A stretch of 64,000 bases of DNA from assembly GCA_024401535.1 (NCBI GenBank), contig JAKSKX010000003.1, positions 62,001 to 126,000 of the forward strand. Reading direction: 5' to 3'. The translations under genes were made by a program, and so were the position numbers. Positions 15,923 through 24,924 of the stretch are shown piece by piece. The notes under the pieces were generated by a model, which saw nothing but the letters and a program-made list of their open reading frames with translations, was not told where the DNA came from and searched no databases. Each line of letters begins with the position of its first letter. Positions within the stretch are counted from its first letter, which is position 1. Source of the stretch: Paludibacteraceae bacterium (GTDB lineage: Bacteria > Bacteroidota > Bacteroidia > Bacteroidales > Paludibacteraceae).

Positions 15923-16477
15923 ATGAAGACATTTCAACTTTCAGGTGAGGTTCGCCAGGACCTAGGAAAGAAGGCTACTAAGGCTGTTCGTGAGGCAGGT
16001 CTAATCCCTTGTGTTGTTTACGGTATTTCTGAGCCTATCCACTTCACAGTTACAGAGGGTGACGTTAGAAAGCTTATCTACACTCCTAACATTTACATCG
16101 TTGAGCTTACAGTAGGCGGCAAGAAGGTAAACGCTATCCTTAAGGATCTTCAGTTCCACCCAGTAAAGGACAATCTTCTACACATTGACTTCCTAGAGGT
16201 TACAGAGAACAAGCCAGTTGAGATCGAGATTCCTGTTAAGTCAGAGGGTCTTGCAGCAGGTGTTAAGATGGGAGGTAAGCTAACTCAGGAGATGAGAAAG
16301 CTTCGTGTTAAGGGTAGCTTCGTTAACTTCCCTGACATCCTAACAGTTAATGTTGAGGAGCTTCAGATTGGTAAGACAGTTCAGGTTGGTGCTCTTTCTT
16401 ACGAGAACCTTCAGATCATGAACAACCCTAACAATGTTGTATTCGCTGTTAAGGCAACTCGTGGTTCTAAGAAGTAA
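15923..16477 (+). CDS. rplY: 50S ribosomal protein L25 / general stress protein Ctc
   Basis: L25 binds 5S rRNA on the large subunit. The 184-residue product is the long Ctc/TL5 form: an N-terminal L25 domain (FQLSGEVRQDLGKKATKAVREAGLIPCVVYG, with LKDLQFHPVKDNLLHIDFLEV) and a C-terminal beta domain (KPVEIEIPVKSEG to VFAVKATRGSKK). Codon usage is strongly biased, as in other translation genes. It has a 115-base leader and an intrinsic terminator right after the stop. Confidence 0.95.
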   Translation: MKTFQLSGEVRQDLGKKATKAVREAGLIPCVVYGISEPIHFTVTEGDVRKLIYTPNIYIVELTVGGKKVNAILKDLQFHPVKDNLLHIDFLEVTENKPVEIEIPVKSEGLAAGVKMGGKLTQEMRKLRVKGSFVNFPDILTVNVEELQIGKTVQVGALSYENLQIMNNPNNVVFAVKATRGSKK

Positions 16478-16496
16478 TCTTAAGATTTAACGATAC

Positions 16497-16543
16497 AAGA
16501 GTTGAGAATCTGGTGAAAGCCTGTTCTCAACTCTTTATTTTTT
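16497..16543 (+). terminator. Intrinsic terminator after rplY
   Basis: A 12-bp stem (AAGAGTTGAGAA and complement, arms 16497-16508 and 16524-16535) is followed by TTATTTTTT. It lies 20 bases after the rplY stop, so pth downstream would rely on read-through or an unseen promoter. Confidence 0.9.
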
Positions 16544-16565
16544 ATCCTAACCAAACACACGTAAC

Positions 16566-17129
16566 ATGAAATACCTTATTGTGGGACTTGGAAACATCGG
16601 TGCAGAATACGCCAAGACAAGACACAATGTCGGCTTTATGGTAGTTGATGCATTCGCTGAAGCCAACAACCTGACTTTTCAAGACGGAAGGTACGGCTTT
16701 ACTGCTGAAGGCAGACTAAAGAACAAACAGTTCATCCTGCTAAAGCCTTCGACATACATGAATCTTAGCGGCCAGGCTGTACGCTATTGGGCTCAAAAAG
16801 AGAAGATTGAACTAGAAAACATCCTTGTTGTCGTTGACGACTTGGCTATTCCGTTTGCACAGCTAAGACTAAAGGGAAACGGAAGCGCCGCAGGGCATAA
16901 CGGATTGAAGAACATACAGGAGAATCTAAATACAGACAAATACGCACGTCTGCGTGTCGGCTTGGGTAACGACTACCCGAAAGGCAAACAAATAGAGTTT
17001 GTTCTTGGCGAATTCTCTGACGAAGAAAAAACAACCCTTGAAGAGCGTATTAAAGTTGCAGGAGAAATGATACAAAGTTTTATTCTGCAAGGAATTGACG
17101 CAACAATGAATGCGTATAACAAGAAATAA
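16566..17129 (+). CDS. pth: Peptidyl-tRNA hydrolase
   Basis: Pth releases peptides from prematurely dropped peptidyl-tRNA. The 187-residue product has the family signatures: [26 protein letters not shown] with the catalytic His, [15 protein letters not shown], the [29 protein letters not shown] block with its catalytic Asp, and YARLRVGLG. Length is normal and the protein is complete. The rplY-pth order is a common arrangement in bacteria. A bidirectional terminator follows. Confidence 0.97.
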   Translation: MKYLIVGLGNIGAEYAKTRHNVGFMVVDAFAEANNLTFQDGRYGFTAEGRLKNKQFILLKPSTYMNLSGQAVRYWAQKEKIELENILVVVDDLAIPFAQLRLKGNGSAAGHNGLKNIQENLNTDKYARLRVGLGNDYPKGKQIEFVLGEFSDEEKTTLEERIKVAGEMIQSFILQGIDATMNAYNKK

Positions 17130-17130
17130 T

Positions 17131-17155
17131 AAAAGGCGGTTTTTAACCGCCTTTT
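17131..17155. terminator. Bidirectional terminator between pth and the glycosyltransferase
   Basis: An 11-bp stem built on AAAAGGCGGT and ACCGCCTTTT has A/T-rich flanks on both sides. It is shared by the convergent genes pth (plus) and the ArnT-like gene (minus, stop at 17157). Confidence 0.9.
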
Positions 17156-17156
17156 A

Positions 17157-18860
17157 TTATTTCTTCTTTACAATATCCATCAACAGAATTATATCGTGGA
17201 ATGTACCATAGTTTCTGTCCGTCCTGAGCAATTCATTCATTTCATAGTCAGCAAATATACTGTCACGGTATTCTTCAAGTTCCTTTTCCAGAACTATTAG
17301 CTTTCCAGATTCGGGCTTCTCCTTTAGGAACAGTTTTACTCTGTCATTCAAATAATAGTCTAGTTCAAACTGGTGCATCATGTTTGCATTCGGTTTTATA
17401 TCTGTCTTTAGGAACGAATAGATATCTCCTTCAGGCACTACCTTGTTAATCTCTTCTGCATACCACTTCACACTCTTTGTATTAAGAATTGTGGGCAACG
17501 TAAATGCATCAAGTATCGCAAACAAAACAAAGCCTAGAGCAGGCAACGCAATGCGGTTGTCATAGTGCCTACAAACCCACCAAATTACGCCAAAAGCTAT
17601 TCCGAACACACAAATCACTGCAAAAAGATTCAAGTCTGCCAAGGCACTGAACATGGCTTGTGTAGCCGGCTTAGAGACATGGACTAAATCAAAAGCAAAC
17701 ACAAGATGCGCAACAAACAACAAAACGACAACACCTATCAGAATGTTTCGGTAAATGTCATTTGCCTTCTTTATTCTGTCTTCTATCCATAGTATATACT
17801 CAGCAATAAAGTATGCAATGAATGGGAATGCTGGCATCAGATAAACGCTTCTCTTGCTCTTGGGAATACAGAAGAATCCAATAATCAGAACAGCATTCAG
17901 CAATGTGAACAATCTGTAGTCAGACATAGACTCCATCTTGCTCCACCAGTTAGCTAGCCTCTCCTTCCAAGAATTCGGCTTGCTTTCAGACTTGCAATAC
18001 TGCCAAGGTTTGAAGAACAAAGACACCACAAGCAATATAGTCCAAGGTACAAATCCAGAAACCAAATATACAAAATTGATTATTGCAGGGCCTTCATGCG
18101 AAGAATAAGTCATAGTGCCTGTCAAACGGCCAACATTCTCTTCGTATATCAAATCCAGGAATGGCTGTCCTCCCTGCTGGTATGCCGCCCAATACCATAA
18201 GGCTGGAGCAACAAGCGAACATAGGAAAACGGGAAAAAGCTTAATGACAATCCTTAAAAACTTCTCTTTTCGAATCAAAAGGAATACTCCGAACACAAAC
18301 AGGGGAAGACATACACCAACCGGACCTTTCGTCAAAGTTGCCATACTCAAGGCAACTAAAGACAGCCAAGGCAACCCTTTCATATTATCTTTTTCCCACC
18401 AACGATACAGAAGAAACGAACCAATAGCCATAGCACTGGAAAGCACCATATCTACACGGCAATTACCTCCGGCACGGTGCAGCTCGAAGCAAGTGATTCC
18501 GACCATTGCAGTCAAAACTGCAGTCCATTCTCCGCTACGTTTCTTGTAAAACAAATATGTCGCAACACTCAGCAAAACAAGAGAGATTGCAGAGGGAACA
18601 CGGGAAATATACTCATTCAGCGTTCCCAACAAATATGAAATCGCAGCTATACACCAATGAAGAAAAGGTGGCTTGTATGGAATGTCTCCTCCATTATTCT
18701 CTGGCAGAATGAAATTGTCCTGAAGAAGCATAGACAATGACACCACAGCCTCTCTTGGCTCTCCCTTTGTATGAAACTCGTTAAGTCCCAAGAAAGGGAA
18801 CAACGACAAAACAGCGACAAAAGCCACTAACCATACTATGTGTTTACGCTCTATCTTCAT
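17157..18860 (-). CDS. ArnT/PMT-like membrane glycosyltransferase
   Basis: The 567-residue integral membrane protein has about 10-12 hydrophobic segments. It carries the N-terminal signature of lipid-linked sugar transferases of the GT39/GT83 type: FLGLNEFHTKGEPREAVV, with the acidic pair and Arg near the catalytic site, then YKPPFLHWCIAAISY. ArnT itself adds aminoarabinose to lipid A; here the donor sugar and acceptor are unknown. It overlaps the upstream histidine kinase gene by 17 bases, so the two are tightly coupled, and both follow rsgA. Cell-envelope modification is the likely role. Confidence 0.8.
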   Translation of the reverse strand: MKIERKHIVWLVAFVAVLSLFPFLGLNEFHTKGEPREAVVSLSMLLQDNFILPENNGGDIPYKPPFLHWCIAAISYLLGTLNEYISRVPSAISLVLLSVATYLFYKKRSGEWTAVLTAMVGITCFELHRAGGNCRVDMVLSSAMAIGSFLLYRWWEKDNMKGLPWLSLVALSMATLTKGPVGVCLPLFVFGVFLLIRKEKFLRIVIKLFPVFLCSLVAPALWYWAAYQQGGQPFLDLIYEENVGRLTGTMTYSSHEGPAIINFVYLVSGFVPWTILLVVSLFFKPWQYCKSESKPNSWKERLANWWSKMESMSDYRLFTLLNAVLIIGFFCIPKSKRSVYLMPAFPFIAYFIAEYILWIEDRIKKANDIYRNILIGVVVLLFVAHLVFAFDLVHVSKPATQAMFSALADLNLFAVICVFGIAFGVIWWVCRHYDNRIALPALGFVLFAILDAFTLPTILNTKSVKWYAEEINKVVPEGDIYSFLKTDIKPNANMMHQFELDYYLNDRVKLFLKEKPESGKLIVLEKELEEYRDSIFADYEMNELLRTDRNYGTFHDIILLMDIVKKK

Positions 18861-20040
18861 TATTATAAGTTAATGGTAATATAATTCTAAAAGTTGTTCC
18901 GACTCCAACCTCTGACTCCTTCACAAAAATTTGTCCCTTGTGGTATTCCTCGACTATTCTTTTTGCAAGAGACAGACCAAGTCCCCAACCTCTGCTCTTT
19001 GTAGTAAATCCTGGGGCAAAAACTTTCTTGAACTTTCCTGACTCTATACCCTTTCCTGTATCTCTAACATCTATGATATAGTTCTTGTCTTCAAGTTTGA
19101 CGTCAAACTTTATCGAGCCCTCTCCGGTCTCCATTGCATCGACCGCATTTTTTATCAAATTCTCTATCACCCACTCGAACAAAGGGACATTCAAACTTGC
19201 AAACATAAGCTCGCTGTTCGAGTAATTTGACGATATTTCTATGCGCTTAGAAACCCTTCCACGCATATATCCGAGCGACTTGTCAATCACTTCGTTAAGA
19301 CATACCTTAGAAAGTTCCGGTTTGGAACCGACCTTAGAGAATCTCTGAGCTATGGTCTGGAGACGCAATACATCCTTCTCTATCTCATTGCTTACCTCTG
19401 CCGGCACATCCATACCTTTCAGCAGTTCTACCCAAGCCATAAGCGAAGAAATCGGAGTTCCCAGCTGGTGCGCGGTTTCCTTGGACAAGCCAACCCAGAC
19501 TCTATCCTGCTCTGCCTTTTTCATTCCTACAAATATGGCGAAGAAGATTACTACAAACAGAATGATAAGCGCCCACTGAAATATTGGATAATAAGCCAGT
19601 TTCTGGAGCAAGAGACTGTCTCCGTAATAGATAAAGTGTGAAACATTTTCGTCCAACTTGATTTCTATCGGTTCATTTTCTTCTCCGTACTGCTTTAACA
19701 ATTTATAGAGTCGAGAAGCAGGTATTTCCAACTCATGTTCAGGACTTGTCTCAATATTTCTATGCTGATACGGTCTTCCGTGCTCGTCTATGATTATAAC
19801 AGGGATAGTCTTGTTGTCCTCTATGACGCGCAAACAAAAAGAGAAGTCCGTATTATCATTGGCAGAAGCAATCTGGCTTGTAGCGGCAGCCCATAGCTGC
19901 ATCTTCATGCGCTCCTCCTCGGCCATCTCCTTTACCAGGTTATTGGTCATATAACCGGACAAGCCGATAATCAGCAATGCGAAAAACAGAAACATGTTTC
20001 GCACCGTAGTGAAGTTGGTAAACCTTAGCCAGTTTGTCAT
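18844..20040 (-). CDS. Membrane sensor histidine kinase
   Basis: The 398-residue product has two transmembrane segments (about 13-33 and 152-173) around a 115-residue extracytoplasmic sensor region. A dimerisation and phosphoacceptor domain follows with His191 in ETAHQLGTPISSL, and then a complete ATPase domain: N box NLIKNAVDAM, G1 DTGKGI and G2 GWGLGLSLAKRI. No response regulator gene is adjacent, so it is an orphan kinase. It lies 12 bases after rsgA and overlaps the glycosyltransferase gene by 17 bases. The signal sensed is unknown. Confidence 0.9.
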   Translation of the reverse strand: MTNWLRFTNFTTVRNMFLFFALLIIGLSGYMTNNLVKEMAEEERMKMQLWAAATSQIASANDNTDFSFCLRVIEDNKTIPVIIIDEHGRPYQHRNIETSPEHELEIPASRLYKLLKQYGEENEPIEIKLDENVSHFIYYGDSLLLQKLAYYPIFQWALIILFVVIFFAIFVGMKKAEQDRVWVGLSKETAHQLGTPISSLMAWVELLKGMDVPAEVSNEIEKDVLRLQTIAQRFSKVGSKPELSKVCLNEVIDKSLGYMRGRVSKRIEISSNYSNSELMFASLNVPLFEWVIENLIKNAVDAMETGEGSIKFDVKLEDKNYIIDVRDTGKGIESGKFKKVFAPGFTTKSRGWGLGLSLAKRIVEEYHKGQIFVKESEVGVGTTFRIILPLTYNNEDRA

Positions 20041-20052
20041 AAGCTCCTAATC

Positions 20053-20985
20053 CTAAAGTTTTTCTCTATACTTGCCCTCCTCGGAATCGTCAAGGATACT
20101 CAAGTAGCTGTTGTATCTGCTCTCGCTGATGAAATGCTCCTCGACAGCTTTCAGAACAGCACAACCAGGCTCGTGTGTATGGGTGCAGTTTCCGAACTTG
20201 CACTCCTCGCTAGCCTTGAATATTTCAGGGAAATAATGTCCCACCTGATATTTGTCGAAGTCTATAGTTCCGAATCCCTTGACTCCCGGAGTGTCAATAA
20301 TCAAAGTGTCATGGCTTAGCTCGTACATTTCAGAGAATGTTGTTGTGTGCATTCCAGTATCGTGAACCGCAGAAATTTCTCCTGTCTTTGCATTGAAGTC
20401 CGGACATACAGCGTTAATCAGTGACGACTTGCCCACACCCGAATTTCCGCTCAACAAAGTTGTCTTTCCCTGCATCATCTCCTTCAACAAATCTACACCT
20501 TCTCCGGTAACAGCAGAAGTCTTGACACACTTGTAGCCAATCGAAGAATATAGATTCACAAGAGCATTCAAATACTCCTCGTCATCCTCGTCAAGCAGGT
20601 CTATTTTATTTATTACAAGTATAGCCTTAACATTGTAGGCCTCGCAAGTGGCAAGGAATCGGTCAATGAACACAAGCGAGGTCTCAGGATGCACAATTGT
20701 GGCGATTAGCAGAGCCTGGTCCACATTCGCAGCTATAATGTGCAGCTGCTTTGACAGGTTTGACGGCTTGCGAACCACATAGTTTCTCCTTTCCTCAATT
20801 GAATGTATCAAGCCCTCACCCTCGTCTGTCTCCTTGAATTCGACAACATCGCCAACGGCAATAGGGTTTGTGCTTTTGATACCTTTGATTCGGAAATTTC
20901 CCTTAATATGGCACATGTAGAATTTACCGTCTTCGGTACGCACATTGTAAAGACTGCCTGCGTTTTTGAAAACAATACCTTTCAT
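20053..20985 (-). CDS. rsgA: Ribosome small-subunit-dependent GTPase A
   Basis: RsgA is a circularly permuted GTPase that proofreads 30S maturation. The 310-residue product has an N-terminal OB fold, then the G motifs in permuted order: VINKIDLLD (G4) before the P loop LLSGNSGVGKSSLINAV (G1) and DTPGVKGFG (G3). The C-terminal zinc-binding region reads CKFGNCTHTHEPGC. The product is complete. It is followed by the kinase and glycosyltransferase genes. A terminator separates it from frr upstream, and no -7 element is obvious in the 89-base gap. Confidence 0.96.
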   Translation of the reverse strand: MKGIVFKNAGSLYNVRTEDGKFYMCHIKGNFRIKGIKSTNPIAVGDVVEFKETDEGEGLIHSIEERRNYVVRKPSNLSKQLHIIAANVDQALLIATIVHPETSLVFIDRFLATCEAYNVKAILVINKIDLLDEDDEEYLNALVNLYSSIGYKCVKTSAVTGEGVDLLKEMMQGKTTLLSGNSGVGKSSLINAVCPDFNAKTGEISAVHDTGMHTTTFSEMYELSHDTLIIDTPGVKGFGTIDFDKYQVGHYFPEIFKASEECKFGNCTHTHEPGCAVLKAVEEHFISESRYNSYLSILDDSEEGKYREKL

Positions 20986-21010
20986 ACACTTGAACTACTT
21001 AAACGGAAAA

Positions 21011-21037
21011 GGCAAGAGAACAGTAAGCTCTCCTGCC
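21011..21037 (-). terminator. Terminator after frr
   Basis: A 9-bp stem with one G-T pair (arms 21011-21019 and 21029-21037) is followed on the minus strand by TTTTCCGTTT, 38 bases beyond the frr stop. Confidence 0.65.
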
Positions 21038-21074
21038 AAATCAAAATATTTTATAACACAAGTTGTACTCTGCA

Positions 21075-21635
21075 TTATACAGTCATAATCTCTTTCTCCT
21101 TAGCCGCATAAGCCTCATCAATCATCTTGATGAACTTATCGTGAAGCTTCTGGATGTCATTCTCTGCATCCTTCTCAGCATCCTCGGCAAGACCGTTCTT
21201 GATCTCCTTCTTTAGTCCGTCGATAGCGTCACGACGAGCGTTTCTCACTGCAATCTTTGCATCCTCAGCCTCAGCCTTAGCCTGCTTTGCAAGCTGTTTG
21301 CGGCGCTCCTCAGTTAGAGGCGGAATGCTTAGTCGAATAACCTCACCGTTGTTCTCTGGAGTGATACCAACCTCAGAAGCCATGATAGCCTTCTCGATTG
21401 CACCAATCAAGTTCTTGTCCCAAGGCTTGATAACGATAGTACGAGCATCAGGAGTATTGATATTTGCAGCTGCAGAAAGCGGACTAAGCTGACCATAAAC
21501 CTCGACACGAACAGGGTCAAGGATTCTTACGTTAGCCTTACCTGCACGAATGTGTGCAAATGTGTCATCAAGGTGAAGAAGAGCCTTCTCCATCTTGTCC
21601 TCTGCTGCCTTATAAAAAGACTTTACGTCTGCCAT
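21075..21635 (-). CDS. frr: Ribosome recycling factor
   Basis: Frr splits the post-termination ribosome with EF-G. The 186-residue product shows HLDDTFAHIRAGKANVRILDPVRVEVYG, INTPDARTIVIKPWD, IRLSIPPLTEERRKQLAKQAK and a C-terminal charged helix (KLHDKFIKMIDEAYAAKEKEIMTV). It is complete and of normal length. A clear -7 element lies 40 bases upstream and a terminator follows, so it is probably monocistronic. Codon usage is that of a highly expressed gene. Confidence 0.97.
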   Translation of the reverse strand: MADVKSFYKAAEDKMEKALLHLDDTFAHIRAGKANVRILDPVRVEVYGQLSPLSAAANINTPDARTIVIKPWDKNLIGAIEKAIMASEVGITPENNGEVIRLSIPPLTEERRKQLAKQAKAEAEDAKIAVRNARRDAIDGLKKEIKNGLAEDAEKDAENDIQKLHDKFIKMIDEAYAAKEKEIMTV

Positions 21636-21674
21636 AATTTTGTTCTAATTTAATGTATTTCTTACTAATGCTTG

Positions 21675-21682
21675 CAAAGATA
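21675..21682 (-). promoter_or_regulatory. frr promoter -7 element
   Basis: The minus strand reads TATCTTTG, matching TAnnTTTG, 40 bases upstream of the frr start. Confidence 0.75.
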
Positions 21683-22072
21683 TGAAAAATAATACAAACT
21701 TGATAGATATGCATATACTTTTTAAGCATAATTTAACTATAGCCAAAATTTTATGTTTTTTTAATCATAGACCGAACAAACTGCCAAATCTAAAAATCAG
21801 AACGGTATTCCCAAAAAATGTCAAACGATTGAAAAAAACAAATTCGCCTATAAAACATATTTGTACGAAAAAATATAATATAAAACGAGTGCCATTGTAT
21901 TTCTAATAGGGAAATACGATTTACATTAGGGAAAGAATTTGATTTTATCATTATTAGAAACTAAGGGAAGGGGATGATTCCTTTCTATAAGACAAAGAAC
22001 TTTTAAGATCTTGCAATAATATTAACTTTTATAAAAATCATATAATTCAGTGAAGTCTCTATAATTATATAC
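21683..22072. other. AT-rich intergenic region with short repeats
   Basis: This 390-base stretch, between the frr promoter and the end of queH, has no supported gene. It holds three loosely spaced TAGGGAA-like words (21907, 21927 and a TAAGGGAA at 21962). It also has a 9-bp inverted repeat, TTTCTAATA at 21900-21908 with TATTAGAAA at 21952-21960. No clear terminator for queH is visible. Confidence 0.5.
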
Positions 22073-22675
22073 CTACTTTACCCCTTTACAACCACAATAA
22101 CTCTGCCTGTAAAGTTTGAACTCAGTACTCAATTCAAGGCTTCGCTCGTACCCTTTCTTACGCTTGAAATCGGTTGGAAGGTAACGCATATTTACCTCTT
22201 TTTCAATCTTTCTGCCAACTACATTTATGTCGTCAGTACTTTTATGCGGACTAATTGTCAGTGTTGTGGCAAACAAGTCAGCACCATTATCCTTTGCGAA
22301 CAATGCCACTCTGCGCATACGATAGTCATAGCAAAGCAGACAACGAGGACCTTTCTCGGGGTCACTTTCTCTACCCTTCACAACTTTCTCTATAAAGTCT
22401 TCGTTTGAATAGTCAAGGTCAACAATCTCGACATCTTCATACTGGGGATTTTCCTTTACAAATCGTATCAGTTCTTTCTTTCTCCGGTCATACTCCTCAA
22501 AAGGCATGATGTTCGGGTTGAAAAAGATAAGAGTCAAATTGCACAAGGGATGAATTCTCTCCACACTAGCAGAAGCACACGGAGCGCAACAAACATGAAG
22601 AAAAACCGAAGGCTTCTTCTCTTTATAAGATGCAAGAACCTGCATCATAGTGCGATCTCCGTTCTCTCTGTTCAT
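22073..22675 (-). CDS. queH: Epoxyqueuosine reductase QueH
   Basis: QueH reduces epoxyqueuosine to queuosine in tRNA, the last step of queuosine synthesis, and is an alternative to the B12-dependent QueG. The 200-residue product has the paired cysteines FLHVCCAPCAS near the N terminus, RCLLCYDYRMRR in the middle, and CGCKG at the C terminus; these are the iron-sulfur and metal ligands of the DUF208 family. It overlaps tsaC by 4 bases and is the last gene of the rbfA operon. Both genes modify tRNA. Confidence 0.93.
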   Translation of the reverse strand: MNRENGDRTMMQVLASYKEKKPSVFLHVCCAPCASASVERIHPLCNLTLIFFNPNIMPFEEYDRRKKELIRFVKENPQYEDVEIVDLDYSNEDFIEKVVKGRESDPEKGPRCLLCYDYRMRRVALFAKDNGADLFATTLTISPHKSTDDINVVGRKIEKEVNMRYLPTDFKRKKGYERSLELSTEFKLYRQSYCGCKGVK

Positions 22676-23244
22676 CGAATAATTTTGAAAACTCCGTTCT
22701 CCTCAATCTTGATAATTTTGGAAGCTGTTGCCTTTGACTTGTCATCTCTGCGATAAGAGACGATGTAGTCAACAGCATTCCTTATCTCGTCAGAGATTTC
22801 ATCGAAGCAAGCGGCGGATGGCTCTCCTGAAATATTTGCCGATGTGGAAACGACAGGAAACTTGAACATCTCGCATAAACGATGAGAGAATGTTTCTTTA
22901 GTTACGCGAATACCTACACTTCCGTCCTCTGCAATAACATTTGGAGCAAGATTCTTTGCCTTGCTATAAATTATTGTTGTTGGATATTCACTCAACTCTA
23001 TCAAATTCCATGCAATATCAGGCATCGCGTCCGAATACATCTGAATCTTGCCTGGCGCGTCAGTAAGTAAGATTAGAGACTTGGAATCCGAACGACGCTT
23101 GATTTCATAGACTTTTCGAACAGCCTCCTCATTTCGTGCGTCACAACCAATTCCCCAAATTGTATCGGTAGGATACAGGATGACACCACCCTCTTTCAAC
23201 ACCTTTACGGCGTTTCTCAAATCCTCACTCAATTCCATAATCAC
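22672..23244 (-). CDS. tsaC: Threonylcarbamoyl-AMP synthase (YrdC/Sua5 family)
   Basis: TsaC makes threonylcarbamoyl-AMP for the t6A modification of ANN-reading tRNAs. The 190-residue single-domain product has VILYPTDTIWGIGCDARNEEAVRKVYEIKRR, then SLILLTD, VGIRV and PVVSTSANISGEPS, all YrdC landmarks. It lies 9 bases after the LolE-like gene and overlaps queH by 4 bases. Confidence 0.95.
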   Translation of the reverse strand: MIMELSEDLRNAVKVLKEGGVILYPTDTIWGIGCDARNEEAVRKVYEIKRRSDSKSLILLTDAPGKIQMYSDAMPDIAWNLIELSEYPTTIIYSKAKNLAPNVIAEDGSVGIRVTKETFSHRLCEMFKFPVVSTSANISGEPSAACFDEISDEIRNAVDYIVSYRRDDKSKATASKIIKIEENGVFKIIR

Positions 23245-23253
23245 TCTCTATTT

Positions 23254-24480
23254 TTATTCTTGTTTGGTAGCAAATTTGGAAGGAATCCATGCCACGAGTC
23301 CACCCACAAGCAAAACTGTGAGCAATACAACCACGACATCAAGCGGATTAACTACCACAGGATAGGCATCCACAACAAAATCACCACCTTCACTCAATTT
23401 TATTATTCCAAACCAACTCTGCAGAGCACACAAAAGCACTCCTATAACAACTCCTATCAAACAACCCAAAGCAGAAATCAACCAACCCTCTAACAAGAAA
23501 ACCTTTCGTACCATGGTATTGTCTGCACCAAGGAAACGAAGCGTCTTGATATCCTCCTTCTTCTCGATAATCAACATTGACAAAGAGCCTATGATATTCA
23601 CAACTGCAACCATAAGCACCATGAAAAGAATCAAAAAAGTAATCCACTTTTCAACTTTCAACATCTTATAGAACTCAGCATGAAGTTCTGTCTTTGTTTC
23701 GACCTTGAACTGGAGACCAGTATTCAAATTGCCTAGCTTTGAAACTAATAGTTCCTTGGTCTTTTCAACATCTTTGGTAGTCCTGATATCAATGTGAGTA
23801 CAACACAAAGAGTCTTGACCGAACAACGCCCTTGCAGTAGATATGGGCAGGAATGCAAATCTGCTGTCCGTATCCTGCTGATGAACGGAATAGATACCTG
23901 CAACGAACAACTCTATTTGATTGAAAGCGCCGTCAGGATTTGCAAGGTTTATTTTGGCATCATGGATAGGAGTGAATACTGTAACAGGACTTACGAAATG
24001 CACACTTGTTTCCAACTGAGCCGCAGTTGCAGCCCCCACAACAAGGTACGGCACATCAGGAGTTCCTATGTTAAACACACCCTTATAGGTAACGGAATCG
24101 ACACTTATCAAATCCAGATAACTCTGCTCTATTCCGCAAAGACGTATGCTGACCTGCTTAGAATCATTCAGCAGAATAGCTCCGTCCTCGAGAACCAGGG
24201 TTGACAAAGCAACTCCATCCACGTCATTGACTAACGCGGAAATAGAATCTGAATAAGAAAAAGTTTTTGAATTCACACATGAAATACGAATATCAGGGTC
24301 AAATGCAGAATAGAGGTCTGCAACAAGACTTTGAAATCCGTTATATACAGAGAGAATGCAAACAAGCGCAATCGTAGCTATACATATTCCTCCCGCACAT
24401 ATTGCAGAAATAATATTTATAGCACTCTGCTTTTTCTTTGAAAAAAGATAACGTAAAGCAATCTTGAATTCTACACTCAT
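23254..24480 (-). CDS. LolC/LolE-like (FtsX family) ABC transporter permease
   Basis: The 408-residue protein has four transmembrane segments in the MacB/LolE layout: one near residues 20-45, a periplasmic domain of about 220 residues, then three near the C terminus (VEKWITFLILFMVLMVAVVNIIGSLSMLI, VFLLEGWLISALGCLIGVVIGVLL, and a final pair of valine-rich strands). The N terminus KIALRYLFSKKKQSAINIISAI is typical of LolC/E. Its ATPase is not adjacent. It lies 16 bases after rbfA in the same operon. Lipoprotein release is the likely role by family. Confidence 0.85.
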   Translation of the reverse strand: MSVEFKIALRYLFSKKKQSAINIISAICAGGICIATIALVCILSVYNGFQSLVADLYSAFDPDIRISCVNSKTFSYSDSISALVNDVDGVALSTLVLEDGAILLNDSKQVSIRLCGIEQSYLDLISVDSVTYKGVFNIGTPDVPYLVVGAATAAQLETSVHFVSPVTVFTPIHDAKINLANPDGAFNQIELFVAGIYSVHQQDTDSRFAFLPISTARALFGQDSLCCTHIDIRTTKDVEKTKELLVSKLGNLNTGLQFKVETKTELHAEFYKMLKVEKWITFLILFMVLMVAVVNIIGSLSMLIIEKKEDIKTLRFLGADNTMVRKVFLLEGWLISALGCLIGVVIGVLLCALQSWFGIIKLSEGGDFVVDAYPVVVNPLDVVVVLLTVLLVGGLVAWIPSKFATKQE

Positions 24481-24496
24481 CTCTGTAAACTGAGCC

Positions 24497-24859
24497 TTAA
24501 TCGGCGTCCTTCATTTTGCTCTTGTCAGAAGATAGCAAACGGTCAATAGTCTCAAGCTTGTCCAAAGTCTCGTCTAAGACAAAGATAAGCTCTGGGATAA
24601 CACGAACCTGATTCTTGATTCTTGTACCTAATTCGTAACGGATAGTCTTGGTACTGTTCTTCAATGTAGCCATCATGTCAGCAGACTTGCTCTGAGGGAA
24701 GATGCTGACAAAAACCTTTGCCACACTCAAATCGGCCGATACCCTTACTTCTGTCACAGACACTAGAGTACCCTTGAACGATGAAGACAAACGGATGAAC
24801 ATATCACCCAACTCTTTCTGGAGCAGTCTTTCAATTTTGTTTAATCTTGTAGATTCCAT
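24497..24859 (-). CDS. rbfA: Ribosome-binding factor A
   Basis: RbfA assists 16S rRNA 5'-end maturation. The 120-residue product has MESTRLNKIERLLQKELGDMF, VTEVRVSADLSVAKVFVSIF and IRYELGTRIKNQVRVIPELIFVLDETLD, all standard for the family. A start 11 codons upstream is open but lies at or before the promoter (-7 element at 24880-24887), so the MEST start is preferred. It is the first gene of the rbfA / permease / tsaC / queH operon. Confidence 0.95.
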   Translation of the reverse strand: MESTRLNKIERLLQKELGDMFIRLSSSFKGTLVSVTEVRVSADLSVAKVFVSIFPQSKSADMMATLKNSTKTIRYELGTRIKNQVRVIPELIFVLDETLDKLETIDRLLSSDKSKMKDAD

Positions 24860-24879
24860 ATCATTTAAATTATTCGGTG

Positions 24880-24887
24880 CAAAATTA
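24880..24887 (-). promoter_or_regulatory. rbfA operon promoter -7 element
   Basis: The minus strand reads TAATTTTGCACC, matching TAnnTTTG, 20 bases upstream of the preferred rbfA start. Confidence 0.75.
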
Positions 24888-24924
24888 GTCAAATTTCTTG
24901 AAATTTAGAAACTTGCTCTCCTTT

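Noticed and set aside
21682..21906. Open frame of 74 codons in the gap after queH
   Set aside because: It is a Lys/Asn/Ile-rich chance frame in AT-rich DNA without a start signal or family.
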